The notes beneath the pieces were generated by a model. The model saw only the letters and a list, made by a program, of their open reading frames with translations. It had not been told where the DNA came from and did no database searches. Source: Yoonia ponticola (GTDB lineage: Bacteria > Pseudomonadota > Alphaproteobacteria > Rhodobacterales > Rhodobacteraceae). Taken from it: a DNA stretch of 64,000 nucleotides. Positions 27,064-36,239 of the stretch are shown one piece after another. The stretch is taken from assembly GCF_014199395.1 (NCBI RefSeq), contig NZ_JACIJM010000008.1, positions 90,112-154,111 on the forward strand, given 5' to 3'. The position numbers and the translations under genes are program-made. How positions within the stretch are numbered: position 1 is the stretch's first letter; each line of letters opens with the position of its first letter.

Positions 27064-28725
27064 TTAACTATTGTCGCGAAAAGAGTTCACGATTGGATAA
27101 CGCCGATCCATCCAAAATGCCCGATTTGACAGGCGCGTGCCGGGTGCGGATTGGAACCGCTTGTATTCGGAAATGTAGAGCAGATGTTCGACCCGCTTGA
27201 CCGTGTCGCGATCAAACCCGGCGGCGACGCAATCCGCGACTGACTTTTCCTCGTCGACCAGCATTTTGAGAATACCGTCAAGAATGTCGTAGGGCGGCAA
27301 GCTGTCGTCATCGCGCTGATCTGGCCGCAATTCCGCTGAGGGCGGTTTGTCGATGATCGAGACGGGGATCATTTCGCCAGCGGGGGCTTTCATCCAAGGA
27401 CGGTGATTGGCATTGCGCCAGCGACAGGCGTCGAACACCCGCGTTTTGTACATGTCCTTGATCGGGTTATAGCCGCCGTTCATGTCGCCGTAGATCGTGG
27501 CGTAACCGACCGCGACTTCGGACTTATTGCCTGTGGTCAGCAGCATTTCGCCGAATTTATTCGACTGCGCCATTAAGAGCATACCGCGCAGACGCGACTG
27601 AATGTTCTCTTCGGTCAGGTCTTCTTGTAGCCCTGCAAAAAGTGGTGCGAGCGCGTCGCTGACGGCCGCACGTGGTCCCGCGATGGACACCGTATCGTAG
27701 TGACAGCCCAGCGCATCGACCACACCTTGCGCATCATCAAGCGAAGATTGTGACGTGTATTCAGAGGGTAACATGACGCCGCGCACGTTTTCAGGCCCCA
27801 AGGCATCTGCTGCGATCACGGCGACGATTGCGCTGTCGATGCCGCCGGACAAGCCAAGCAGCACCTTTTTGAAACCGGTTTTACCGCAGTAGTCGCGCAA
27901 GGATTCGACCATTGCACGGTAGTCTTGTTCCAGATCGTCGGGGAACACTGCTTTTTCGCCAGCGACGGCTTCCCAGCCCTCTCCGGTTTGTTCGAAATCG
28001 ACATGCGCCAGAACTTCGTCGAAGAGCGGCAGTTGCACGGCGAGTTTCCCGCCTCTGTTCAGCACAAAAGAGCCGCCATCGAAGACCTGATCGTCTTGGC
28101 CGCCGACCATGTTGACGTAGACCAGTGGCACGTTGTTTTCGACGACACGGGCGACCATTTTGGACATCCGCACGTCGAATTTTTCACGCCTGTAGGGCGA
28201 CCCGTTTGGCACGACTAGGATTTCTGCGCCGCTTTCCACCATCGCTTCTGCGACGTCTTCGTACCATGCGTCTTCGCAGATCGGGCTACCGATGCGGGGG
28301 CCGTTTGGAATGGCATAAGGGCCTTGGATCGGGCCGCGCCGGAACTGCCGCACTTCGTCGAAGACATTGTAATTAGGCAGAAAATGCTTGAGCTGACGTG
28401 CGACGATTTCGCCGCCACGGCAAATATAATAAGCGTTATAAAGCCGCCCATCGGTGAAATACGGCCCGCCAATGCCCATCGTGGGGCCGTCCGCACATTC
28501 AGCAGCAAGCGCCTCAATCGCGGCTTCGGCGGCTTGGTGGAACGCGGGTTTCATCACCAGATCCTGGGTCGAATAGCCGGCGATAAACATTTCGGGCAAG
28601 GCGACCATATCCGCCCCCGCCAATGTTGCAGCATCCCAAGCGGCGCGTGCTTTGGCGGCGTTTCCGGCCAAGTCGCCCACGGTCGGGTTCAACTGGGCCA
28701 TTGTCAGGCGAAAAGTGGTCGTCAT
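27064..28725 (-). CDS. nadE: Glutamine-dependent NAD(+) synthetase
   Basis: 553 residues from the ATG giving MTTTFRLTMAQLNPTVGDLAGN. The N-terminal nitrilase-type glutaminase domain has the Glu-Lys-Cys triad (ALPEMF, QLKHFLPNY, PICEDAW). The C-terminal synthetase has the PP-loop LLGLSGGIDSAIVA. It makes NAD from deamido-NAD, using ammonia channelled from glutamine, and follows NadD in the pathway. Length is normal for the two-domain form. Confidence 0.96.
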   Translation of the reverse strand: MTTTFRLTMAQLNPTVGDLAGNAAKARAAWDAATLAGADMVALPEMFIAGYSTQDLVMKPAFHQAAEAAIEALAAECADGPTMGIGGPYFTDGRLYNAYYICRGGEIVARQLKHFLPNYNVFDEVRQFRRGPIQGPYAIPNGPRIGSPICEDAWYEDVAEAMVESGAEILVVPNGSPYRREKFDVRMSKMVARVVENNVPLVYVNMVGGQDDQVFDGGSFVLNRGGKLAVQLPLFDEVLAHVDFEQTGEGWEAVAGEKAVFPDDLEQDYRAMVESLRDYCGKTGFKKVLLGLSGGIDSAIVAVIAADALGPENVRGVMLPSEYTSQSSLDDAQGVVDALGCHYDTVSIAGPRAAVSDALAPLFAGLQEDLTEENIQSRLRGMLLMAQSNKFGEMLLTTGNKSEVAVGYATIYGDMNGGYNPIKDMYKTRVFDACRWRNANHRPWMKAPAGEMIPVSIIDKPPSAELRPDQRDDDSLPPYDILDGILKMLVDEEKSVADCVAAGFDRDTVKRVEHLLYISEYKRFQSAPGTRLSNRAFWMDRRYPIVNSFRDNS

Positions 28726-28911
28726 CGTGCATTCCCCTCTTGGGTCCAGCCCCGATGTAGCAGAATACCGCCGCAAGGAAAGATGCTATCCAAGTCACAC
28801 GGATGCCCCAGAGCGATCTCACAATTGCCATGACACTGATTAATGATTGTTCGATTCAGGGAAGTTAGGTTAACTTCAGACAAAACCAAGAGCACGAGAC
28901 AGGAAACCTAG

Positions 28912-30372
28912 ATGATGTTCGGATGGCCAAAAGGCACAGCAATCGCACTTACACTTGGTTTGGGGGTCACCTTATCGGGTGCCACGCATGCGCAAACCCA
29001 AACAAAGCAATACGACGATGGTGGTGTCTACGAGGGCGAATTCCGCGACGGCAAGCAGCATGGTCAAGGCACGTATCGGCTACCCAATGGATATGAATAC
29101 ACGGGCGAATGGATCGACGGTGAAATCCGCGGCACGGGCACGGCGACCTTCCCTAACGGATCAATCTATGAGGGAACGTTTGCAAACGGCAAACCCGAGG
29201 GCACCGGCAAGATTACTTACGTCGATGGCGGCACTTACGAAGGCGACTGGGCCGACGGCAATATCACTGGGCAAGGGATCATCACCTACGCCAATGGCGT
29301 TGTTTACGAAGGCGAATTTCGCAACGGACAGCACCACGGCACGGGTACAATGCGCAGCGAAAACGGCTATATTTACGAGGGCCCGTGGATCAACGGCGTC
29401 AAAGAAGGCGAAGGTAAAGTCACCTACCCTGATGGTGCCGTCTACGAGGGCAATCTGAAAGCTGGCGAACGCGACGGGATCGGGACCCTGACCACCACTG
29501 ATGGACTTGTTTACGCAGGTGCGTGGGTCGACGGTCAGATCGAAGGCGTCGGTCGGTTAGAGCAACCCAATGGCGATGTTTACGAAGGCGCGCTGGTCGC
29601 GGGTCGCCGTCAGGGCGACGGCAAAGTGACCTATGCCAACGGTGATGTCTACGAGGGCGGCTTTGTCGATGATGTACGCAGCGGTCAGGGGACGTTCACT
29701 GATACGCAGGGCTACAAATACGTTGGCACTTGGGTCGATGGCCAAAACGATGGCGCGGGCGAAGTCACGTATCCGGACGGCTCAGTCTACACAGGGACGT
29801 TTTCCGCTGACTTGGCAGACGGTGTGGGCAAAATCACCTATGCCGATGGTTCAACCTACGAAGGCGACTGGGAAAAAGGCGTCATCAACGGCAGCGGCAT
29901 TGCGACATTTGCAAACGGTCTTGTTTATGAAGGCGAATTCCTGAACGCCAAGAACCACGGCACAGGTAAAATGACCTACCCTGACGGTTATATCTACGAA
30001 GGCGAATGGGTCGAAGGGCAGCGCAACGGCAACGGCAAAGCGACTTATGCGGACGGTACGATCTACGAAGGTACGTTCGTTGACGGCCAACGCGACGGGA
30101 CCGGGACAATTACCCTGCCCGACGGTTTCACCCATACGGGCATGTGGTCCGAGGGCGAAATCAACGGTGAAGGTGTGGCGACCTATGCCAACGGCGACGT
30201 CTACGAAGGCCAGTTTGAAAGCGGCCGCAGACAAGGCGTCGGCACGATGCGCTATGCCTCAGGCCAAGAGATTTCAGGTCAATGGGAAGATGGCGCATTG
30301 GCACCAGAACCAGAGGTCGAAGAACCGGCTGTTGAAGAGCCGGTTGTCGAAGAGGCACCAGCGGCTGAATAA
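28912..30372 (+). CDS. Exported MORN-repeat protein
   Basis: 486 residues. A signal peptide (GTAIALTLGLGVTLSGATHAQ) is followed by about 19 consecutive 23-residue MORN repeats of the form YEGEFRDGKQHGQGTYRLPNG, covering roughly residues 38-465. The tail is Pro/Glu/Val rich (PEVEEPAVEEPVVEE). MORN arrays form elongated beta-hairpin stacks that bind proteins or lipids, but no partner is known here. It is a single-gene unit bounded by a terminator; the ribosome-binding region reads AGGAAACCTAG before the ATG. Confidence 0.9.
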   Translation: MMFGWPKGTAIALTLGLGVTLSGATHAQTQTKQYDDGGVYEGEFRDGKQHGQGTYRLPNGYEYTGEWIDGEIRGTGTATFPNGSIYEGTFANGKPEGTGKITYVDGGTYEGDWADGNITGQGIITYANGVVYEGEFRNGQHHGTGTMRSENGYIYEGPWINGVKEGEGKVTYPDGAVYEGNLKAGERDGIGTLTTTDGLVYAGAWVDGQIEGVGRLEQPNGDVYEGALVAGRRQGDGKVTYANGDVYEGGFVDDVRSGQGTFTDTQGYKYVGTWVDGQNDGAGEVTYPDGSVYTGTFSADLADGVGKITYADGSTYEGDWEKGVINGSGIATFANGLVYEGEFLNAKNHGTGKMTYPDGYIYEGEWVEGQRNGNGKATYADGTIYEGTFVDGQRDGTGTITLPDGFTHTGMWSEGEINGEGVATYANGDVYEGQFESGRRQGVGTMRYASGQEISGQWEDGALAPEPEVEEPAVEEPVVEEAPAAE

Positions 30373-30391
30373 ATCATCACAATTCAATAAC

Positions 30392-30417
30392 AAAGGGCAG
30401 CGAAATCGCTGCCCTTT
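30392..30417. terminator. Bidirectional terminator between MORN and redoxin genes
   Basis: AAAGGGCAGCG (30392-30402) and CGCTGCCCTTT (30407-30417) form a perfect 11-bp stem with a 4-nt loop. The A/T ends of the stem give a short T run in each direction. It lies exactly between convergent genes. Confidence 0.75.
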
Positions 30418-30429
30418 GGTCGTTTAAAG

Positions 30430-30945
30430 TCAAGCAGTTCCGCGCACGGGCCGATCTTTGTCGATATTGAACCGCATGCCATCCAGCAGTTCGTCCAGAT
30501 CAGGGCGTGACGCAGGGCCGTTCGAGATATCAACCAGCATCAACTCGCCATTCGGACGCAGCGCATAGGTGCCAGGCTCGGCGAAGCGTGTCGTTGTCTC
30601 AGCCTCGGACAGTGGATCAGATACATAAAGACCCAGTTGGCGCATCTGCGGTTCGGTCATGCCGTAGCCCACATCAAACTTCCAGCCAAATTCGGCGACA
30701 TCAGATTGCGCCCGCTCGGCGGTGTCAGCGGATACAACCATCACGTCCATGATGTCAGTCCAGTCAGACAGCATGTCGTTGAATTTGCTCAGGTAACGTT
30801 TGCAACGCGGGCAATGTTTGCCGCGATAAACGACCAGTAGCGACCACCGGTCTTTGGTGCCGCCAAAGGTCAGCTCTCCGCCGCCGACTTTGGCGAATTT
30901 CATTTCAGGCACAGCAATGCCTACGGCTGGTTTAGGGTGCGTCAT
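30430..30945 (-). CDS. Redoxin / AhpC-TSA family thioredoxin-fold protein
   Basis: 171 residues. The thioredoxin-fold active site is RGKHCPRCKRYL, a CxxC at about residues 46-49, followed by the strand VMVVSADTAERAQSDVAEF. Members reduce peroxides or thiols in the cytoplasm; no signal peptide is present. The CPRC pair resembles the peroxiredoxin-like DUF899/AhpC-TSA subgroup, so the precise substrate is not assigned. It ends at the shared terminator. Confidence 0.8.
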   Translation of the reverse strand: MTHPKPAVGIAVPEMKFAKVGGGELTFGGTKDRWSLLVVYRGKHCPRCKRYLSKFNDMLSDWTDIMDVMVVSADTAERAQSDVAEFGWKFDVGYGMTEPQMRQLGLYVSDPLSEAETTTRFAEPGTYALRPNGELMLVDISNGPASRPDLDELLDGMRFNIDKDRPVRGTA

Positions 30946-31225
30946 CAGGGTTCCTTTGTTTTGGTTAGCGCTACCATATCACCAGCGACGAAAAGCCCAA
31001 CCATAGATCACATGGAAATGAACGTGTTCTTTGGTCATCCAAACTTGCACAAACCGTACATTTTTAACTGATAAACAATCGAGTTTACCCCTGATACTTA
31101 ACAAATTTCAACTTTTCCGCCAATTTCGCTGGGCATATTGGACGCGCCCCGCCCCGATCTTCATTTTGCCATAACAACTCAAAAAAATACTTTTCATTAA
31201 CTCCGACTGATGTATGGTCCGCCTT
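30946..31225 (+). promoter_or_regulatory. Upstream region of the leucine operon, with weak promoter candidate
   Basis: This stretch separates the leftward redoxin gene from the rightward leu leader and holds no convincing gene. A possible sigma-70 promoter is TTGCCA (31166-31171), a 16-bp spacer and TACTTT (31188-31193), which would start transcription about 30 bases before the leader ATG. The match is modest. Confidence 0.3.
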
Positions 31226-31306
31226 ATGGATAGAACCGCACATATCACTTTTGACGCGCCGACTGCGCGTTTGGCTTGCGCCGTTCTCCTACTTAGCTGC
31301 CTCTGA
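31226..31306 (+). CDS. leuL: Leucine leader peptide of the leuA operon (attenuator)
   Basis: A 26-codon reading frame with start ATG 31226 and stop TGA 31304, ending in A-V-L-L-L-S-C-L. Three tandem leucine codons (CTC CTA CTT), including the rare CTA, and a fourth just before the stop are the signature of a leucine-sensing leader. The final codons run straight into a stem-loop. The next genes are a cupin and leuA. This matches ribosome-mediated attenuation known for leu and ilv operons; no obvious ribosome-binding site precedes the ATG. Confidence 0.6.
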   Translation: MDRTAHITFDAPTARLACAVLLLSCL

Positions 31307-31335
31307 GCGTGCCATCCGGCGCGACCGCTCAGGGG
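31300..31335 (+). promoter_or_regulatory. Attenuator stem-loop overlapping the leader stop codon
   Basis: CCTCTGAGCG (31300-31309) pairs with CGCTCAGGGG (31326-31335) with one wobble; the stop codon of the leader peptide lies inside the left arm. A ribosome stalled at the leucine codons would disrupt this stem. A classical T run is not seen after it, so it could be a terminator acting with Rho or an anti-terminator arm. Confidence 0.5.
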
Positions 31336-31372
31336 TGACCAGCGCCAAGACACGCAAAGCTAGGAAAACATA

Positions 31373-31729
31373 ATGATACCCGTAAATTTGGCGCAGAAGC
31401 TTGCGCTATTTGACACCCATTGGGACCCCAAGGTTGTCGCCACCTATAACGGAAACGACGTGATGGTGGTTAAGTTTCAGGGCGAATTCCCCTTTCACAA
31501 ACACGACGACACTGATGATTTCTTTCTCGTCGTCAGCGGGCATGTCACCATGGACTATGACGACGCGGATAGCGTCACATTTGGTCCTGGTGAGCTTGTG
31601 ATCGTCCCCAAAGGTCAGATACACCGCCCGCGTGCTGCCCAAGAAGCCCAAGTCCTGTTGATCGAGCCCGCAGGTGAACCTAATTCCGGCGATTCAGGGC
31701 GTCCGCCCGCCGCCAAAGACAAGATTTGA
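31373..31729 (+). CDS. Small cupin-domain protein
   Basis: 118 residues forming one cupin barrel. Metal-ligand-like motif 1 reads FPFHKHDDTDDFFLVVSGHVTMDY and motif 2 reads FGPGELVIVPKGQIHRPRA, giving the usual His-x-His, Glu/Asp and His positions. A good AGGAAA ribosome-binding site precedes the ATG. It lies between the leucine leader and leuA, 14 bp before leuA, so it should be co-regulated with leucine synthesis. Its substrate is unknown. Confidence 0.8.
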   Translation: MIPVNLAQKLALFDTHWDPKVVATYNGNDVMVVKFQGEFPFHKHDDTDDFFLVVSGHVTMDYDDADSVTFGPGELVIVPKGQIHRPRAAQEAQVLLIEPAGEPNSGDSGRPPAAKDKI

Positions 31730-31743
31730 AAAGGAACAGACCG

Positions 31744-33306
31744 ATGACAAAACAGAAAGTTCTGATCTTCGACACCACATTGCGTGACGGTGAACAATCC
31801 CCCGGCGCTACGATGACGCACGCCGAAAAACTGGAAATCGCGGAATTGCTGGACGAAATGGGCGTCGATATTATCGAAGCCGGTTTCCCGATTGCGTCCG
31901 AAGGTGATTTCAACGCGGTGTCCGAGATTTCGCGTCTTGCCAAGACGTCTACGATTTGCGGTTTGGCCCGTGCGAATTTCAAAGACATTGACCGTTGCTG
32001 GGACGCGATCAAACACGCGAAATCCCCGCGCATTCATACATTTATCGGCACATCGCCGCTGCACCGCGCCATTCCGAACCTGAATATGGACGAAATGGCA
32101 GAGCGGATTCACGACACGGTCACACACGCGCGGAACCTCTGCGATAACGTGCAATGGTCGCCGATGGATGCCACCCGCACCGAAGAAGATTACCTGTGCC
32201 GCACCGTTGAAATCGCGATCAAGGCGGGTGCCACGACGATTAACGTGCCCGATACGGTCGGCTACACCGCCCCTGTGGAAAGCGCCGATTTGATCCGCAT
32301 GCTGATCAACAAGGTGCCCGGTGCTGATGACGTGATTTTCGCCACGCATTGCCACAACGATTTGGGCATGGCGACGGCGAACTCGCTGGCCGCTGTTGAA
32401 GGTGGTGCGCGCCAGATTGAATGTACAATCAACGGCTTGGGCGAACGTGCGGGCAACACGGCGCTTGAAGAAGTCGTCATGGCGCTGAAAATTCGCGGCG
32501 ACATCATGCCGTATGAAACGCGGATTGATACGCGCAAAATCATGCATATCTCGCGCCGCGTCGCGACGGTTTCCGGCTTTGCAGTTCAGTATAACAAGGC
32601 GATTGTTGGTAAAAATGCCTTTGCCCACGAAAGCGGCATTCACCAAGACGGGATGCTGAAGAACGCTGAGACGTTCGAGATCATGCGCCCTGAGGATGTA
32701 GGTTTGGCTGGCACGTCGTTGCCATTGGGCAAACATTCAGGTCGTGCTGCGTTGCGCGCAAAGCTGGCTGAGCTGGGCTATGATGTTGCTGATAACGAAC
32801 TGAAGGACTTGTTTGTGCGGTTTAAAGACCTCGCAGATCGCAAAAAGGAAGTGTTCGACGACGACTTGCTGGCTTTGATTCAACAGAACGACGCTGTTGA
32901 GGACCGTCTGAAATTGAAATCTTTGCGTGTGGTTTGTGGTACTGATGGGCCGCAAGAAGCGAAGATGGCGTTGGAAATTGACGGCGATATTCACGAGGTC
33001 ACAGCGACGGGTGATGGTCCTGTTGATGCGACATTTAACGCTGTGAAGGCATTGTTTGAACACACTGCTCGTCTGCAATTGTATCAAGTGAACGCCGTGA
33101 CCGAAGGCACCGATGCGCAAGCCACCGTGTCTGTGCGGATGGAAGAAGAAGGCCGCATCGCCACGGGGACGTCCGCCGATACCGACACGGTTGTTGCCAG
33201 TGCGAAGGCCTACATCAACGCGTTGAACCGCCTGATCGTCCGTCGCGAAAAGTCCGCACCGGGCGAGGACATTAAAGGCGTCAGCTACAAAGACGTCGGT
33301 GTCTAA
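31744..33306 (+). CDS. leuA: 2-isopropylmalate synthase
   Basis: 520 residues from the ATG giving MTKQKVLIFDTTLRDGEQSPG; AAGGAAC precedes it. It condenses 2-ketoisovalerate with acetyl-CoA, the first committed step of leucine synthesis. The DTTLRDGEQSPG and THCHNDLGMATANSLAAVEGGARQIECTINGLGERAGN motifs of the TIM barrel are intact. The C-terminal 150 residues form the LeuA allosteric dimer domain, consistent with leucine feedback. The attenuator at 31226-31335 would add control at transcription. Confidence 0.97.
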   Translation: MTKQKVLIFDTTLRDGEQSPGATMTHAEKLEIAELLDEMGVDIIEAGFPIASEGDFNAVSEISRLAKTSTICGLARANFKDIDRCWDAIKHAKSPRIHTFIGTSPLHRAIPNLNMDEMAERIHDTVTHARNLCDNVQWSPMDATRTEEDYLCRTVEIAIKAGATTINVPDTVGYTAPVESADLIRMLINKVPGADDVIFATHCHNDLGMATANSLAAVEGGARQIECTINGLGERAGNTALEEVVMALKIRGDIMPYETRIDTRKIMHISRRVATVSGFAVQYNKAIVGKNAFAHESGIHQDGMLKNAETFEIMRPEDVGLAGTSLPLGKHSGRAALRAKLAELGYDVADNELKDLFVRFKDLADRKKEVFDDDLLALIQQNDAVEDRLKLKSLRVVCGTDGPQEAKMALEIDGDIHEVTATGDGPVDATFNAVKALFEHTARLQLYQVNAVTEGTDAQATVSVRMEEEGRIATGTSADTDTVVASAKAYINALNRLIVRREKSAPGEDIKGVSYKDVGV

Positions 33307-33318
33307 GCTAAATACTGT

Positions 33319-33348
33319 GCAGACCCGCCAGCGTTCTGGTGGGTCTGC
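33319..33348 (+). terminator. Hairpin after leuA
   Basis: GCAGACCCGCCAG (33319-33331) and CTGGTGGGTCTGC (33336-33348) form a 13-bp stem with one wobble and a CGTT loop, 12 bp after the leuA stop. No T run follows, but the stem is strong and well placed. Confidence 0.65.
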
Positions 33349-34743
<1,395 letters not shown>

Positions 34744-34795
34744 TCTGCCCAACGTCCGGCACGGTCACAGTTTTTGACCGGAGTGAGTTTTACCC

Positions 34796-35707
34796 GTGGC
34801 ACGCGATAGACATTCAGAAGACTACGTCACGCCAATGCGCCGTCTATTCGTCGGCTTGTTGGTGTTGGCATTGTTCGGGCTGTTCCTGATCTGGCGGATC
34901 GACAGCCCCCGCGTAGAGCGGTTCCGCGCGTCGGTCATTGACCGCGTTGTGCCGTCGTTTGACTGGGCCTTGGCGCCGGTCACGGGCCTTGTGAACCTAT
35001 TCCAAGATTTCCAAAGCTATCAACAGCTTGCTGAACAGAACAACGATCTGCGTCGCGAATTGCAGCAGATGAAAGCGTGGAAAGAGGCCGCCGCACAGTT
35101 GCAGCAGGAAAACGCGAAACTGCTTGATTTGAATAACGTCCGGTTGGACCCGCAGCTGACCTATGTGACGGGTGTGGTGATGACGGATTCAGGGTCGCCG
35201 TTTCGCCAATCTGTGCTGCTGAATGTCGGTGCCCGCGACGGGATTTTGGATGGTTGGGCGACGATGGACGGGATCGGGCTGGTTGGTCGGATTTCGGGCG
35301 TTGGTCAGGAAATCAGCCGCGTTATTTTGCTGACAGATACATCGAGCCGCATTCCTGTGACGGTTCAGCCGTCGGGGCAACGTGCGATCTTGGCGGGTGA
35401 TAATACGCTGAACCCGCCAATCGAGTTTCTGGATGACGCTGATGTTGTGGCCCCCGGTGATCTGGTTGTCACGTCCGGCGATGGTGGTGTTTTTCCGCCT
35501 GATTTGCAGGTCGGACAGGTCGCGCGTGGTACCGATGGACGCCTGCGGGTGCGGTTGTCGGCGGATTATGAGCGGCTGAAATTTCTACGTGTTCTGCGTG
35601 CGCAAGGGCATGAAGTTATTAACGATCCGGGTGGGTTGCTTGCCCCTATTCCGGCGCCCGTTTTTGGTCCGACTTTGGATACGACAGCTGAGGCCACAGA
35701 TGGCTGA
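34796..35707 (+). CDS. mreC: Rod shape-determining protein MreC
   Basis: 303 residues from a GTG start, with the N-terminus MARDRHSEDYVTPMRR. One membrane helix (about residues 17-35) is followed by a coiled coil (SYQQLAEQNNDLRRELQQMKAW, about 75-110) and the periplasmic beta-barrel domains with GVVMTDSGSPFRQSVLLNVGARDGI. It connects MreB to periplasmic wall synthases. It overlaps mreD by 8 bp. Confidence 0.95.
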   Translation: MARDRHSEDYVTPMRRLFVGLLVLALFGLFLIWRIDSPRVERFRASVIDRVVPSFDWALAPVTGLVNLFQDFQSYQQLAEQNNDLRRELQQMKAWKEAAAQLQQENAKLLDLNNVRLDPQLTYVTGVVMTDSGSPFRQSVLLNVGARDGILDGWATMDGIGLVGRISGVGQEISRVILLTDTSSRIPVTVQPSGQRAILAGDNTLNPPIEFLDDADVVAPGDLVVTSGDGGVFPPDLQVGQVARGTDGRLRVRLSADYERLKFLRVLRAQGHEVINDPGGLLAPIPAPVFGPTLDTTAEATDG

Positions 35708-36239
35708 GACCCCGACAACCCAAGTCTGGATTGGCCGCGCGGTGTTTGCGACGGTGATGATTGCGATCATTTTTGTGCAATTATTACCGCTAGATACAAG
35801 ACCCGACAGCTGGCCCGCACCTGATTTCATGCTGACTGTCGCGCTTGCGTGGGCAGTGCGTCGTCCTGACTATGCCCCTGTGATTTTGATTGCTGCGTTG
35901 TTTCTGCTGGCCGATATCCTGTTCCAACGCCCGCCAGGACTGTGGGCAGGGTTAATGATTATCGGGACGGAAATGCTGCGCGGGCGTGCGCGCAAAATGC
36001 GGAATATGCCGCTGATGCTGGAATGGGGTACAGTTGCTGTGGGTGTCGTGATGATTACGCTTGTGTACCGTCTTGCACTCGCGATTGTGATGACGCCGCA
36101 GCCGCCTTTGGGTTTGACGTTGATCCAAATGATGATGACAATCCTGATATACCCGCTTGTTGTTGTGATCGCGCACTTTATCTTTGGTGTAACGCGCCCC
36201 GCGCCGGGACAAACCGATAGCTTGGGACATCGCCTATGA
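35700..36239 (+). CDS. mreD: Rod shape-determining protein MreD
   Basis: 179 residues, strongly hydrophobic, with about five to six membrane helices. Start ATG 35700 lies within the end of mreC; longer frames upstream copy the mreC sequence in another frame and are rejected. MreD is the least conserved shape protein, and its identity rests on position between mreC and mrdA as well as size and hydrophobicity. Confidence 0.9.
   Translation: MAETPTTQVWIGRAVFATVMIAIIFVQLLPLDTRPDSWPAPDFMLTVALAWAVRRPDYAPVILIAALFLLADILFQRPPGLWAGLMIIGTEMLRGRARKMRNMPLMLEWGTVAVGVVMITLVYRLALAIVMTPQPPLGLTLIQMMMTILIYPLVVVIAHFIFGVTRPAPGQTDSLGHRL

Noticed and set aside
28955..30427. Alternate-frame open readings across the MORN gene on both strands
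   Set aside because: They are shadows caused by the regular repeats and strong codon bias of the real gene.
31108..31353. Leftward 81-codon frame over the leucine leader region
   Set aside because: It opposes the leader peptide and stem-loop, which explain the sequence better; no ribosome-binding site or family pattern is seen.
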